NCBI GenBank assembly: GCA_914767885.1
Contig: CAJZBQ010000005.1
Span: 434,001 to 498,000 of the forward strand
Source: Blepharisma stoltei
Taxonomy: Eukaryota > Ciliophora > Heterotrichea > Heterotrichida > Blepharismidae
Length of the DNA: 64,000 nt
Direction: 5' to 3'
The notes under the pieces were generated by a model that made no database searches, had not been told where the DNA came from, and was given only the letters and a program-made list of their open reading frames with translations. Positions 54,635 to 64,000 of the stretch are shown here, piece after piece. The position numbers and the translations under genes were made by a program. Every line of letters begins with the position of its first letter. Positions within the stretch are counted from its first letter, which is position 1.

Positions 54635-56071
54635 TTAGACCAAGGCCCAAAATTCAAGCTTTACTATATTAAAATATTCTCTGCCGCTTAAAATTTCATT
54701 TGCATACGTCTTGCAGGGTCCACTCGAGCCATGGACAAAGTTTCTATCAATATATAATCCAGTTTTACCGCCAGAACCCATAGAAATCCCATCAGAATCT
54801 GAATTCATATAATAATCATTCTCCAATGTAGGGAAAAAGCACTGTATTCTTCTTGAAGTATGGAAAGTAAATAAAAAGCAGTCTCCAGTCCCATAAAATA
54901 CCTTACTCGGTTTCCATTGATGCGAAGCAAATCCTCCGAAAATATGATGGTCGCTGTCTTCTATAACTACCACAGACGGTCCTGCGCCTTCAAGTAACCT
55001 GAAAAATACCTCATAACTTGTTCCATGGACAGTGAAAGAATACGAAAGATGCCAATTTCTGATTTGGAAGAGCATTCCCATGTTTTTTGTGATTTGCTTG
55101 ACCATTGACTCATTCAGTATCTCGCTTGGCCTTGAAAGTTCTGGTAATATGTCTCCTTCATCTGGAATTACGCTGAATCTTATGCTTTTTCTGGTTTCTA
55201 CCTGGAATTCTTCGATTTCTAGGTTTAAATCTTGGTATTTTTCTTCTTCATTTGCTTGTTCAAAAATTGACCCTTTCAATCCACTTTCTACATACTGCTG
55301 ATATGACTTATTCAAATCGTAATAAGGCACAAAAGTCTTGCATCTGTGCATTGGTGACAATTTTTCTAGCTCCTGTCTCGCTTTCACAAGCCCAGCTAAT
55401 TCATCTGCGTTTACTTTCTGTTCAAAATAGCTATACTGCCCATTTGGTCCCATATCAGAAATCTTAAAATACACATTGGCTTTTGGGATGTTTGTGCTGA
55501 TGTCTTTTTTTTCTTTTCCTGTTTTAGTAATAACGAACTGGACAAAGAAATTTTTGACTTTGTCTTCTGGGTTTAGGGCGTTCAATGATGGCAGTTCTAG
55601 CACGCTGCAAGTTGCAATATCTCTTATTGCGATACACAAGCGAAACTGGCTAGCTGCAGCTGAGTATTTCCTTGTGTTTGCAATGACTTCGCATCTGTCG
55701 TTATTTGACAATGGACAAAAGACAACTTTATCGTGAGAAACACCAAGATCTCCCATTACATCTCCATCAGCAGTACAGTAAACAGCTTCAACTGTATAGT
55801 CATTTCTAGAATCAATTGAAAAAAGAGTTTGCTCAAGAGATAAACGTTTTACAGAGCTGGCAATCTCAGTTTCTTCTGCTTTGTCTTCGTATTCTTCGAC
55901 CGATAGAGATTTGAAATCTGAGGTTTGTACCTTCAAAACCATTCCAGGAAAAATATCTTCTTCCTCTTCAAGTTGGTTAATTTGGCAAAGATCCTCAATT
56001 GTCATACGGAGAGATGATGAAATGCTGACTAGGGAGTCTCCTGGTTTCACGGTATACCGTTCAAATTCCAT
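54635..56071 (-). CDS. LysM-TLDc protein of the OXR1/NCOA7 type
   Basis: 478 aa, one clean frame. N-terminal LysM (RYTVKPGDSLVSISSSL...INQLEEEEDIFPGMVLKV), a middle region with a GRAM-like stretch (VVFCPLSNNDRCEVI), and a C-terminal TLDc domain (WHLSYSFTVHGTSYEVFFRLL, SVVVIEDSDHHIFGGFAS, GDCFLFTF, GLYIDRNFVHGSSGPCKTY). This order is that of OXR1/NCOA7, which protect against oxidative stress and regulate the V-ATPase. Assignment is firm for the domains; molecular role is from the family. Confidence 0.92.
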   Translation of the reverse strand: MEFERYTVKPGDSLVSISSSLRMTIEDLCQINQLEEEEDIFPGMVLKVQTSDFKSLSVEEYEDKAEETEIASSVKRLSLEQTLFSIDSRNDYTVEAVYCTADGDVMGDLGVSHDKVVFCPLSNNDRCEVIANTRKYSAAASQFRLCIAIRDIATCSVLELPSLNALNPEDKVKNFFVQFVITKTGKEKKDISTNIPKANVYFKISDMGPNGQYSYFEQKVNADELAGLVKARQELEKLSPMHRCKTFVPYYDLNKSYQQYVESGLKGSIFEQANEEEKYQDLNLEIEEFQVETRKSIRFSVIPDEGDILPELSRPSEILNESMVKQITKNMGMLFQIRNWHLSYSFTVHGTSYEVFFRLLEGAGPSVVVIEDSDHHIFGGFASHQWKPSKVFYGTGDCFLFTFHTSRRIQCFFPTLENDYYMNSDSDGISMGSGGKTGLYIDRNFVHGSSGPCKTYANEILSGREYFNIVKLEFWALV

Positions 56072-56182
56072 TATAGAAGATGAATTTATTAAGATATTGA
56101 CTTAATACTTTTTTTACTAGAAAATTATTTTAGAAAGCTAAGATTAAGCTAATAATATCTTAAATTATCCAAGATGATATGC

Positions 56183-56458
56183 TAACTCCCCCTCCTGAGC
56201 GAACAAAAGATTGGAAAAAAATCCCTATTTTTTGTCCAAAAACCTACCCTCCGTGAGCGAACAAAAATTTTTATGAAAAAAAAAATTGATATATAAGTGA
56301 TAATTAGTATAATGAAATCTCTAGCTATTTCTGTTTAATTTTTAAAAAAATTGCATTTTAAAAGTTTTACTTTTCAATTTTTAAATTTTGAAGAAAAAAA
56401 AATTTTATTCCGTTAGCAAACAAAATTTTTTTGTTCGCTCATTGAGAGCGGGGGATTA
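56183..56458. mobile_element. Family-A MITE (A15), diverged, intergenic
   Basis: TAACTCCCCCTCCTGAGCG at left, TTGTTCGCTCATTGAGAGCG at right, TA-bounded. Confidence 0.88.
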
Positions 56459-56609
56459 AGATAAGAAATTTTTAAAATGAAGATTCACCATTAATAGAAT
56501 CAACCTGAAATTATTAGAAAAATTTTAAACTAGGAATGATTAGCCTTATCAAACAAAGAAAAAATCCAAATCGAACAAAAAAAAAATAAAATAAAAGCTT
56601 GTCCTAGTT

Positions 56610-56880
56610 CTCTCCCTGTTTAAATTGGAAAAAATTCTTTTTAAATTCAAATTGTTTATAATTAAAATAAAATTAATGCCTTATTTATTATATTTTTATG
56701 AAGAATTAATTAAAGACATTAATCAATTTAGTGAGCCACTAAACTGTTCAAACAAATTCTACTTGCATTCTCTATTTTAAATTAGTTTAAAGTTATTTAT
56801 ATACACATTATATTTATCCAGTAAAATTTCCGTTGAAAAAATTAAAATTAAATTCAATCTTAAAGGGTGATTAAATAAAA
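56610..56880. mobile_element. Family-E element (E3), intergenic, boundaries approximate
   Basis: CTCCCTGTTTAAATTGGAAAA followed by AT-rich sequence with AGTGAGCCACTAAACTGTTCAAA, similar in order to E1 and E2. Upstream of the ankyrin-DHHC gene. Confidence 0.5.
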
Positions 56881-56973
56881 TTATCCACAATGCAGATTTA
56901 TTATATTTTATAAATGATTTTGCTTCCATTGTTTTGATAGCAAAGAAATCAATTAACTAAACTTTTCATTAAA

Positions 56974-58974
56974 ATGTCAGAATCTCAAGCATTTATTTCA
57001 TCTATCTATAAAGCTGATATCTCAGAAATCTATCGAGTTCTCCGCCGAACAGGCATTTTTCCACACAAATGCAAAGACTCAAGAGGCTACACAGCTCTTC
57101 ATATAGCTAGTATTAACTCAAATTATGCAGTTATGGAATTTTTAGTCGATTATGTAATCATCATTCAGATCAGGCGAACATATGGCCTTGAAGCTCCAAA
57201 GATTTTAAAAGCCTGAGCGAATGAAAAAACTTCTGATGGATTTTTACCCTTGCACTTTGCTTCTTTCAGTGGCCATTTGGTATTTTTAATATAGAGAATC
57301 ATTAAGCTTCTAATTGAAATTGGGTCAGAGTTGCATGTAAAAAATAACCAAGGGCTTACTTTAATGCATGTAACAGCGCAAGGTGACCAGCCTTTGGTTT
57401 TAGCTTATTATAGAGAGCTTGGTTTAAATATTGATGATATTGATGAAAAAGGGGGAACTCCATTGCATTGGGCATGCTATATGGGCTGCGAAACTGCAGC
57501 TTCTTTATTATTGGCATGAGGTGCAGATCCCAGCAAGCAAGATTCCGAAGGACATACTCCTCTTCATCTTGCAACCACAGCTAACAACACAAGAATAATC
57601 AGAAATCTATTACTCAAAGGGTCAATAAGAAACATAAAGGCAATCTTTATATTAGGATAAAAAAGGTAGGTATCCTATTGATATAGCAAATGAAGGAAAG
57701 CAAAAATCATCAATAAAATTACTTCGGCCTATTGGAATTTTTTCTGAATGTGGGGTCAAGCCGCCACTGCGGCCGCCTAAGAAAAGCTATTCTTCACTTT
57801 TAGTATTTTTGTTGGTATTTATAGGAGGAAACTTGTTAAAAATATTTATTGTTGATGAATACGTTGGAAAAGGATTGAGGATCACTTATAGCCTGTTAAT
57901 TATTTTTGTAAGCATTTGTTTTTTTATCACATGGCTAAAAGACCCTGGATACATTAAGCCAGGCGAAAACGAATCAATATTTCATCTATATGAGCAATAC
58001 GAAACTCATTTAATATGCCCTGATTGTGCTGTTTATAGGCCAGCAAGATCTAGACACTGTCAAACATGCAATAAATGTGTTGAGAAATTCGACCACCATT
58101 GCCCATGGATTAACAATTGTATAGGTGCTAAAAATATTGGTGTGTTTTATATTTTCATATGTAGCATATGGATCTCATTGATTTTTGCAATTTCTTTGAG
58201 TTTGAAAGTTTTAATTGATCCTGAATTAGATGCCCATGCGTTTGATGTCGCACTTGAAACTTCAGTAGCGTTTTCTGTAATAACAATTATTATTGCAAGT
58301 GCTTTTATGATGCCAGTCTTACTTACTTAATATTTACAGGCGTCCGCCTAGTGTTGACGCAGTCACCAAGGACCCAGTATTAGGGGTTCACCTGCTTTGC
58401 GGTATAGTCCAAACTGGCCATATAAACCAGTCACCAGGACATACACCTACTCCTTCCCACGCGCGTGAGCCGTGGCTTAGTGTTGAGTGGGCGGGCTATG
58501 GGCTTCTGCGGCTGCTGCTTGAGTTGCGTTGAGCATGGGCCAGGCTCTGCTCTGCAGAATTGCTTACCATGGCATTGTTGCTCATTTCCGGAATGGCAAA
58601 ACCTTGCCGGATATAATTAAAATATGGGTCGAGTATGTGTGGCCGGAGGCCACACTCAGACGAAGACGCCATATTTTAATTATTTTTTAATGCCAGTCAC
58701 ATTTTTAGTGTCAGTCCAGACTAAAAACTTCTGAACCAACAGAACTACAAGTGAAAGATTTTCGAAACCGATGAAATCCAAAGAGTCAGCTTCTTCAACT
58801 GTTTCTTTCTTGTCGATAGACCAAAATGGCTTTAAAAACTGTTGGGAAATGCTATGCAATAAAGGAGTTTCTTCAAGAGTTTCTCATGAATTCAGGCCTC
58901 ATGAAGATCATGAAATCAGCTTTTTAGATATTGTAAAGAATTATGAGAAAGAATATGGAGACTCAAAAGTTTAA
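56974..58974 (+). CDS. Ankyrin-repeat DHHC palmitoyltransferase
   Basis: Three mini-introns (15, 15 and 16 nt) and one retroposon (58319-58698) removed gives exactly 525 codons. N-terminal ankyrin repeats (GYTALHIAS, GFLPLHFASFSGH, GGTPLHWACYMG, GHTPLHLATTANN), transmembrane pair, the DHHC-CRD (CPDC..YRPARSRHC..C..CVEKFDHHCPWINNCIG), second transmembrane pair and TTSE, the TTxE motif. This architecture is that of HIP14/Akr1-type S-acyltransferases of the Golgi. The TTxE motif appears only after the insert is removed. Confidence 0.94.
57154..57168 (+). other. 15-nt intron
   Basis: GTAATCATCATTCAG between FLVDY and IRRTYGLE. It has no in-frame stop, so retention would go unnoticed by ORF callers; assigned by size, borders and ankyrin spacing. 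Confidence 0.75.
57280..57294 (+). other. 15-nt intron
   Basis: GTATTTTTAATATAG between SFSGHL and RIIKLLIEIG; carries an in-frame stop. Confidence 0.92.
57640..57655 (+). other. 16-nt intron with GC-AG borders
   Basis: GCAATCTTTATATTAG between RNIK and DKKGRYPIDIA. The only non-GT intron of the 14 found. Confidence 0.8.
58319..58698 (-). mobile_element. Retroposon-like element in the DHHC gene (S1/S2 chimera)
   Basis: Direct repeat ATGCCAGTC at 58310-58318 and 58690-58698. In reverse orientation it begins ATTAAAATATGGCG, as in S2a, and ends GGTGACTGCG...ACGCCTGTAAATATT with tail TAAGTAAGTAAG, as in S1. Removal of 380 bp joins ASAFMMPV to TFLVSVQTKNFW. No TA pair gives the same result. Confidence 0.85.
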
Positions 58975-59006
58975 TACAAAATATTTTAATAAAAATATCT
59001 AATTAA

Positions 59007-59753
59007 TTAGTCTAATGCAGGATCAATGCTATCAACATGAGAATTTTCTTTATTTTTGGGCAATTTTAGCTTGTCATGCTCGTCCACTAGAGTATCGGAA
59101 ACTTCGGAAACATATGCTCTAACTCCTTGGGGTGCTAGTAAAAGTCCATTTCTAAAAGTAACAAAAAAATTAACAAAAATTTCTTCATCAATTATAGTCC
59201 TGATTGGAGCCATACTTTCAGCAATAAGTTTTGATGCAGCCTGAAAGCCTTTTTTAAGTTTCTCTACGTAAAACACATTTTTCATTTCATTCGCCATATT
59301 TGATTGTCCTTTGCAGACTAAACTTGGTAAAGTAACACAACAATGCTTTAGAATTGAGGGAATTATTTCCGTTTTGAGCTTTGGAAAATTAATTTTATTC
59401 TCTGACTTTTCATCGAAAATTTGAAAAAGTAGCCTTGATTTAGTTTTTGGATCAGATTTGCTGAGCATTACTCCAATTATTAGTAAATCATATAATTTAT
59501 AGTCTCCGTCTTCTCCTTTTAAACTTAAGTACATTTCGGTAATATTTTTGTGAGTGCTGTAGTTTTTGATTGGAATTAAGAGATTCTCACTTACTCTTTT
59601 CAATTGAGATTGATTTAATTTAGAATTATACGAATATTTTCGAAATATTGAGTCTGTTTTCTTTGAACTTATAAGATGGAGTTGAAGGCCGCGTTCAGCA
59701 AAAATAACTGCAAGTTCTTCAGAAGGTTGTCCTCGGGTTTCAATGCAACCCAT
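59007..59753 (-). CDS. Predicted N-myristoylated protein with EF-hand-like region
   Basis: 248 aa from ATG 59753. The start MGCIETRGQPSEE has Gly2 and Cys3, a myristoylation plus palmitoylation signal, so it is probably membrane-tethered. A degenerate EF-hand-like helix-loop-helix may lie around LLFQIFDEKSENKINFPKL. A longer in-frame extension upstream to 59849 would hide the Gly2 and is rejected. No firm family. Its 5' end is duplicated at 62985-63012. Confidence 0.75.
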   Translation of the reverse strand: MGCIETRGQPSEELAVIFAERGLQLHLISSKKTDSIFRKYSYNSKLNQSQLKRVSENLLIPIKNYSTHKNITEMYLSLKGEDGDYKLYDLLIIGVMLSKSDPKTKSRLLFQIFDEKSENKINFPKLKTEIIPSILKHCCVTLPSLVCKGQSNMANEMKNVFYVEKLKKGFQAASKLIAESMAPIRTIIDEEIFVNFFVTFRNGLLLAPQGVRAYVSEVSDTLVDEHDKLKLPKNKENSHVDSIDPALD

Positions 59754-60660
59754 TTTTAATTTAAAAATAAATACGTTAGCCAAATAATTTTTCACGGAGT
59801 CAGAATAAAGTATGATAATTGTATTTGGTTGCTTGAACATTATTATCAACTGTTTTTCATATTATTAAAATGTGCATATTATTTTTTTATAGTTATCTTT
59901 AGCATTAGCCTGAGCAATTAGTAACTAGATTATAACGATTTAAGATCTCTTTATAAAATCAAATTTTATTCTAAATCTGCATTTTTTGGAGTAGTTCAAT
60001 ACGGTCTCGGCCTAATGCGTCGTTAATAAAATTGATTTCCTCTTCAGAAAGGTTTCATTCGTTCTTAGTGAAAACACCGCCTTCTTGATTTTCTTGCTTC
60101 AAATTATAAGCCCTATTAAGGTCCTGCAAAGCTGCTTCTTCTTGTCTGAGATTATTAAATAATTTAGCTCTGTTGCAGAAATACAAAGGATTATTGGGAT
60201 TAAGCTTGATTGCCTCACTATAGCATTGCATTGCTTCTTGATATCTCTTCAACGCATAAAGAGCATTGCCTTTACCATTATAAAATTTGTCATTATCTTG
60301 AATGATTCTGATTGCTTTATCATAGTTTTCTACTGTTTCTGGATATCTTCCTAATTCATTTAAAGCTAATCCTTTCGCCCAGTAAAAATTAGTATTATTT
60401 GGATTGAGCTTAATTGCTTCGTCATAGCATTCGATTGCTTCTAAGTATCTTTCTAAATTCTTAAAAGAGTTACCTTTTTTATTGTATAAATTAGCATTGT
60501 TTGGATTGAGTTTGATTGCTTCGTCATAGAATTCGATTGCTTCTAGATATCTTTCTAAATTTTCATAAACATTGCCTTTTTTTTGGTAGAAATAATAGTA
60601 GTTTGGAAAGAGTTTGATTGCTTCGTCGTAGCATTCGATTGCTTCTTGATATCTTTCTAA
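59726..60660. repeat. Segmental duplication, copy 1
   Basis: High similarity to 62985-63910 from GTTGTCCTCGGGTTTCAATG through the intergenic region into the TPR end of the kelch-TPR gene. The limit inside the TPR array is uncertain because the TPRs are repetitive. Confidence 0.8.
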
Positions 60661-62625
60661 ATTCTCAAAAGCGTGGCCTTTACAATCGTAAATGCTTGAG
60701 TTGTTAGAATTGAGTTTGATTTGTTCGTCATATCATCCGATTATTTCTAAATTTTCTGCTAAATATTTTAGAGCAATATCTTTTACATTATTTTCATCCA
60801 GATAATAAGGATCGAGCTTAAAATTCTGGTTATTGCATTTTAAAGCTTCAATCTTTTTACCTACTCTTCTAAGTAAGACATGCTTATTATAGTAAGCAAC
60901 ATCAATAATGATTTTTTGATTTAAATTAAAAATATAATATTCTCTAGACGATTCAGAAATAGTTGAGATGCATATTCCTCCTTTATTATATGAGCAATAC
61001 ACTTGTTCAGGATCGCAATCCATTTTTGATTTTCCTATTCATCTCCAATTCGAGTAACTTCCAATTTCGCTTTCATAGATTGATCCATTATCGCATTCAA
61101 TCAAATATAGTCTCTCTGCATTTATCAGGATCTTTATTTTCATCTCTTCAAACTCATAAGGAATTGTCGTGAAAGAATCAATACCAGTTGAGTATGACAA
61201 AAGATTTCTAGTTTGATATCCAGAAATTAAAATATTCCCATTAAATATTATACAACTGCACATATAATCATGTTTTGGCATTGGATTTAATTGAATTCAT
61301 CGATTTCGATCCAAATCAAATCTACTAGATTGAGATAAATAATTTTCATCATTTCCTCCAAAGCAATAGACGCTGTTGTTGAAATAGATACATGATGATC
61401 ATTCCCAAGGAGCTCCTGATGGCAGCACTTCGACTCCACCATTCACATCAATTAGCACTGTAATTCCAGAATGTCGATTATTACCATAACAGAATAGCTT
61501 GCCATTTGGAAGCTGAGTTATGCAAGTGTCTGAGTCTAGTGGCTGTGGAATCTGCAAAGTTTTGACTTCTTCTGTTTCAGTTTCAGTGTTATAAATAATT
61601 AAATTAGTTCTGTTATTATTATCACCTTCTATAACATTATAAAGAGATGCCTTTTGTTGATAAGCTTTAAGATACTCTTGGTAAGCTTTCATTAGTGGTG
61701 GATCATAAAGACTAGAACTGGTCTGAATTGCTGAGCAAGTTGTTCTGAAATCTATCTCTAGTTCTGGATTGTTTGGTCTGCTCAAAATCTCAGCTGTTTT
61801 ATTTCTTAAGGTCTCTATAACTTTTAAAACACTTTCTGTTTCCTTAGATTTATTGTTGAGATCATTAGAAACAGTGCTTATTTGAGAATTAAGCAAGCTT
61901 GTCTCGTTTTCTAGGGTGAGTTCTATTGGCTTGTTTACGTTTTTAGGCCCTTTCAAGCTCTCACTGTTCTCATTTATGATCAAGGAAATCGAATCCTTAA
62001 CGTTTGCTGACTCTATACTTGCAGGCTTACTAGTTTTATTATGCATTTCATGACTATTTTGCATATTCCTGTTTTTTAAATATGCCCCACATATTTCTGT
62101 AAAGAAGGATCTATTTAGACTCTCTAACTTTTGATTGAATATGCAAAACAATTTGGCACCGTTATAACAATCTCTGTTGGCTATGGTCATAAATTTTACT
62201 TTCTCAATAGCTTCTTGGGGATATAAACTCAATAATCCTAAAATTGGATCTTGTTCTGACTTTAATAATTTTGAAACTTGGGAAATCTTTGCAAAGAAAT
62301 CATTTATTTCATCTGAGTAGCAATCCAACTTTCTTGCAAAATCTAAATCCTTCTCTGAATTGGAAAGATGCTGGCGAAAGGAATCCATAATTATTATTCT
62401 CAACTCGCTACATTTTGAATCTTCTTTTGTAAGGTATTCAAGAATTGCTTCTTTTGTCCCTTCACAAGGCTGCATAAAAATTGATTCAAGATTATGGGCT
62501 TTATGAGGCAAGTTTGCATGCTCCCCGATATGCTCTCCACACAATAAAGTATCGGGAGAAGAGCATTTGCATGCGTACTCAACCTCATTTATACACCCGG
62601 GCTCGAAACATTTCTTCACCATCAT
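59971..62625 (-). CDS. B-box-like / kelch-like / TPR fusion protein, 884 aa
   Basis: One uninterrupted 885-codon frame with six UGA Trp codons. N-terminus MMVKKCFEPGCINEVEYACKC...LCGEHIGEHANLPHKAH resembles a B-box zinc finger. A coiled middle follows, then kelch-like blades (SSCIYFNNSVYCFGG, DYMCSCIIFNGNILISG), and a C-terminal run of TPRs (ERYQEAIECYDEAIKLFPN type, about seven 34-residue units) ending in a conserved Leu-rich tail (INFINDALGRDRIELLQ). Such mosaics occur in large ciliate families, usually scaffolds. Function unknown. Confidence 0.85.
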
Positions 62626-62984
62626 ATAATAATTATAAGAATTTATTAATATTTTGATCTTCAATTTTTAAACAGTTTCGATACAATTAAAAATGCCCAA
62701 TTTAATTAATTGCAATGGTCCTCATAAAAGTAATTAGTTTTTGATTATGGAGTGCTATAAATATTGTTCTGATTACTTTATTTAATATCTCATATATAGT
62801 ATAATAAGATAAGAAAAATACCAATTTCGGTTTAATTTTATATCCGGGCTTTTTCTACAGCTTCTTAATGTCATAATATATGTGTATAAAAAAGTTCTAC
62901 TAATCACAATTAACAAGTACAGATAAAATCTGACAAATTAAATACTCACGTGGCATTAGGAACTTTATCGATAAATTGATTAAA
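62626..62984. other. Intergenic, about 360 bp, AT-rich
   Basis: Between the kelch-TPR start and the duplicated block; nothing recognised. Confidence 0.5.
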
Positions 62985-63012
62985 GTTGTCCTCGGGTTTC
63001 AATGCAAACCAT
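62985..63012 (-). pseudogene. Truncated 5' fragment of the myristoylated-protein gene
   Basis: Reads MVCIETRGQ, matching MGCIETRGQ at 59753 but with Gly2 to Val and cut off after nine codons at the duplication edge. It is a by-product of the segmental duplication. Confidence 0.7.
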
Positions 63013-63235
63013 TTTTAATTTAAAAATAAATACGATAGCCAAATAATTTTTCACGGAGTCAGAATAAAGTATGCTAATTGTATTTGATTGCTTGAATATT
63101 ATTATCAACTGTTTTTCATATTATTAAAATTTGCATACTATTTTTTTATAGTTATCTTTAGCATTAGCATTAGCCTGAGCAATTAGTAACTAGATTATAA
63201 GAATTTAAGACCTCTTTATAAAACCAAATTTTATT

Positions 63236-63910
63236 CTAAATCTGCATTTTTTGGAGTAGTTCAATACGGTCTCGGCCTAATGCGTCGTTAATAAAATTGA
63301 TTTCCTCATCAGAAAGGTTTCATTCATTCTTAGTGAAAACACCACCTTCTTGATTTTCTTGCTTCAAATTATAAGCCCTATTAAGGTCCTGCAAAGCTGC
63401 TTCTTCTTGTCTGAGATTATTAAATACTCTAGCTCTGTTGCAGAAATACAAAGGATTATTGGGATCAAGTTCGATTGCCTCATCATAACATTGTATTGCT
63501 TCTTGATATCTCTCTAAAGCATAAAGAGCATTGCCTTTACCATTAAAAAATTTGTCATTATCTTGATTGATTCTGATTGCTTTATCATAGTTTTCTACTG
63601 CTTCTGTATATCTTCCTAATTCATTTAAAGCATATCCTTTCATCCAGTAAAAATCAGCATCATTTGGATTGAGCTTAATTGCTTCATCATAGCAATCGAT
63701 TGCTTCTAGATATCTTTCTAATTTCTTAAAAGAGTTGCCTTTTTTATAGAATAAATCAGAATTGTTTGGAAAGAGTTTGATTGCTTCATCATAGCATTCG
63801 ATTGCTTCTAGATATTTTTCTAAATTCTCAAAAGCATTGCTTTTTTTTTTGTATAAATAAAAATTGTTTGGAAAGAGTTTGATTACTTCGTTATAGCACT
63901 CGATTGCTTC
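63236..63910 (-). CDS. TPR protein, 3' part (duplicate of the kelch-TPR C-terminus), 5' side cut by an insert
   Basis: TPR units (YLEAIECYDEAIKLFPNN...) ending in the same KNEWNLSDEEINFINDALGRD tail as the gene at 59971 and stop UAG at 63236-63238. At 63911 a TA and a family-D hairpin interrupt the frame, and the window ends 90 bp later. The upstream part presumably continues beyond the insert. Confidence 0.8.
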
Positions 63911-64000
63911 TAACTCCCCACCCCCCATCCTTGATAGAACGGCTCGCCATCGTTCGTCAAGGATGAGGGTTAAAAAAATTTTTTTGGGGAAAAAAATTAT
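63911..64000. mobile_element. Family-D insert (D2), start only
   Basis: TAACTCCCCACCCCCCATCC, hairpin ATCCTTGATAGAACGG / CGTTCGTCAAGGAT around CTCGCCAT, then GGGTTAAAAAAATT. Same hairpin as 37268-37325. Runs off the right edge. Confidence 0.8.

Larger units (their letters stand above)
62985..63910. repeat. Segmental duplication, copy 2
   Basis: Counterpart of 59726-60660; differs by point changes and a 6-bp AGCATT expansion near 63163-63174. Confidence 0.8.

Noticed and set aside
1-64000. Alternative assignment to Loxodes, Condylostoma, Stentor or a UAR=Gln ciliate
   Set aside because: UAA and UAG are stops throughout and UGA is always Trp; Stentor uses the standard code and the other two reassign UAR.

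Overview
The window looks like a piece of the germline (micronuclear) genome of a heterotrich ciliate close to Blepharisma. Three independent signs agree. (1) Genes read correctly only if UGA is tryptophan and UAA/UAG are stops, for example the UGA-coded Trp in both IQ motifs of the gene at 4955-7591. (2) I can place 14 spliceosomal introns by frame, all 15 or 16 nt long, the size class known from Blepharisma and Stentor. (3) Many genes are interrupted by AT-rich or repetitive inserts. Removing these between short direct repeats, usually TA, restores conserved protein sequence and an integer codon count. That is what internal eliminated sequences (IESs) do. Genus and nuclear origin are inferences; the frame arithmetic is read directly.

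Layout. 1-2414: cyclic-nucleotide-type channel, running off the left edge. 2690-3758: nested GC-rich retroposon-like repeats. 4247-7591: SERBP1/Stm1-like protein and an IQ-motif protein. 7901-10747: an unrecognised conserved protein and a MOK kinase, head to head. 10752-16085: two tandem TMEM16/anoctamin paralogues. 16285-19375: small basic protein, PX sorting nexin, Rab-like GTPase. 21011-23540: SmD3 and Rtf1. 23732-26278: two unknown proteins and a PLAC8-like protein. 27112-28215: NOT4 ubiquitin ligase. 29797-37155: ABCC transporter and Sec24. 37156-38875: repeat cluster. 38876-42161: Mog1, a membrane protein and a coiled-coil protein. 42678-45963: GRP170/HYOU1. 46831-54408: acid-ceramidase/NAAA-like hydrolase, RAD50 and Eaf6. 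54635-58974: LysM-TLDc protein and ankyrin-DHHC acyltransferase. 59007-64000: a predicted myristoylated protein, a B-box/kelch/TPR fusion and a partial duplicate of its TPR end.

The inserts fall into families: (A) fifteen copies of a palindromic MITE with C-rich ends carrying CCTCCGTGAG and TA flanks; (B) double-hairpin foldbacks flanked by TATA, two of them with CACGTG-rich centres; (D) a second hairpin type; (E) AT-rich elements with a hairpin end; (F) one element with long terminal inverted repeats; (S/C) GC-rich, SINE-like retroposons flanked by 9-18 bp target-site duplications, several of them inside exons; and short unique IESs. No transposase or reverse transcriptase is encoded here, so all elements look non-autonomous. 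The genes are mostly housekeeping (secretion, DNA repair, transcription elongation, mRNA decay, ER folding) with no operon logic. Spacing is extremely tight: several start codons lie only 7-36 bp apart, head to head.
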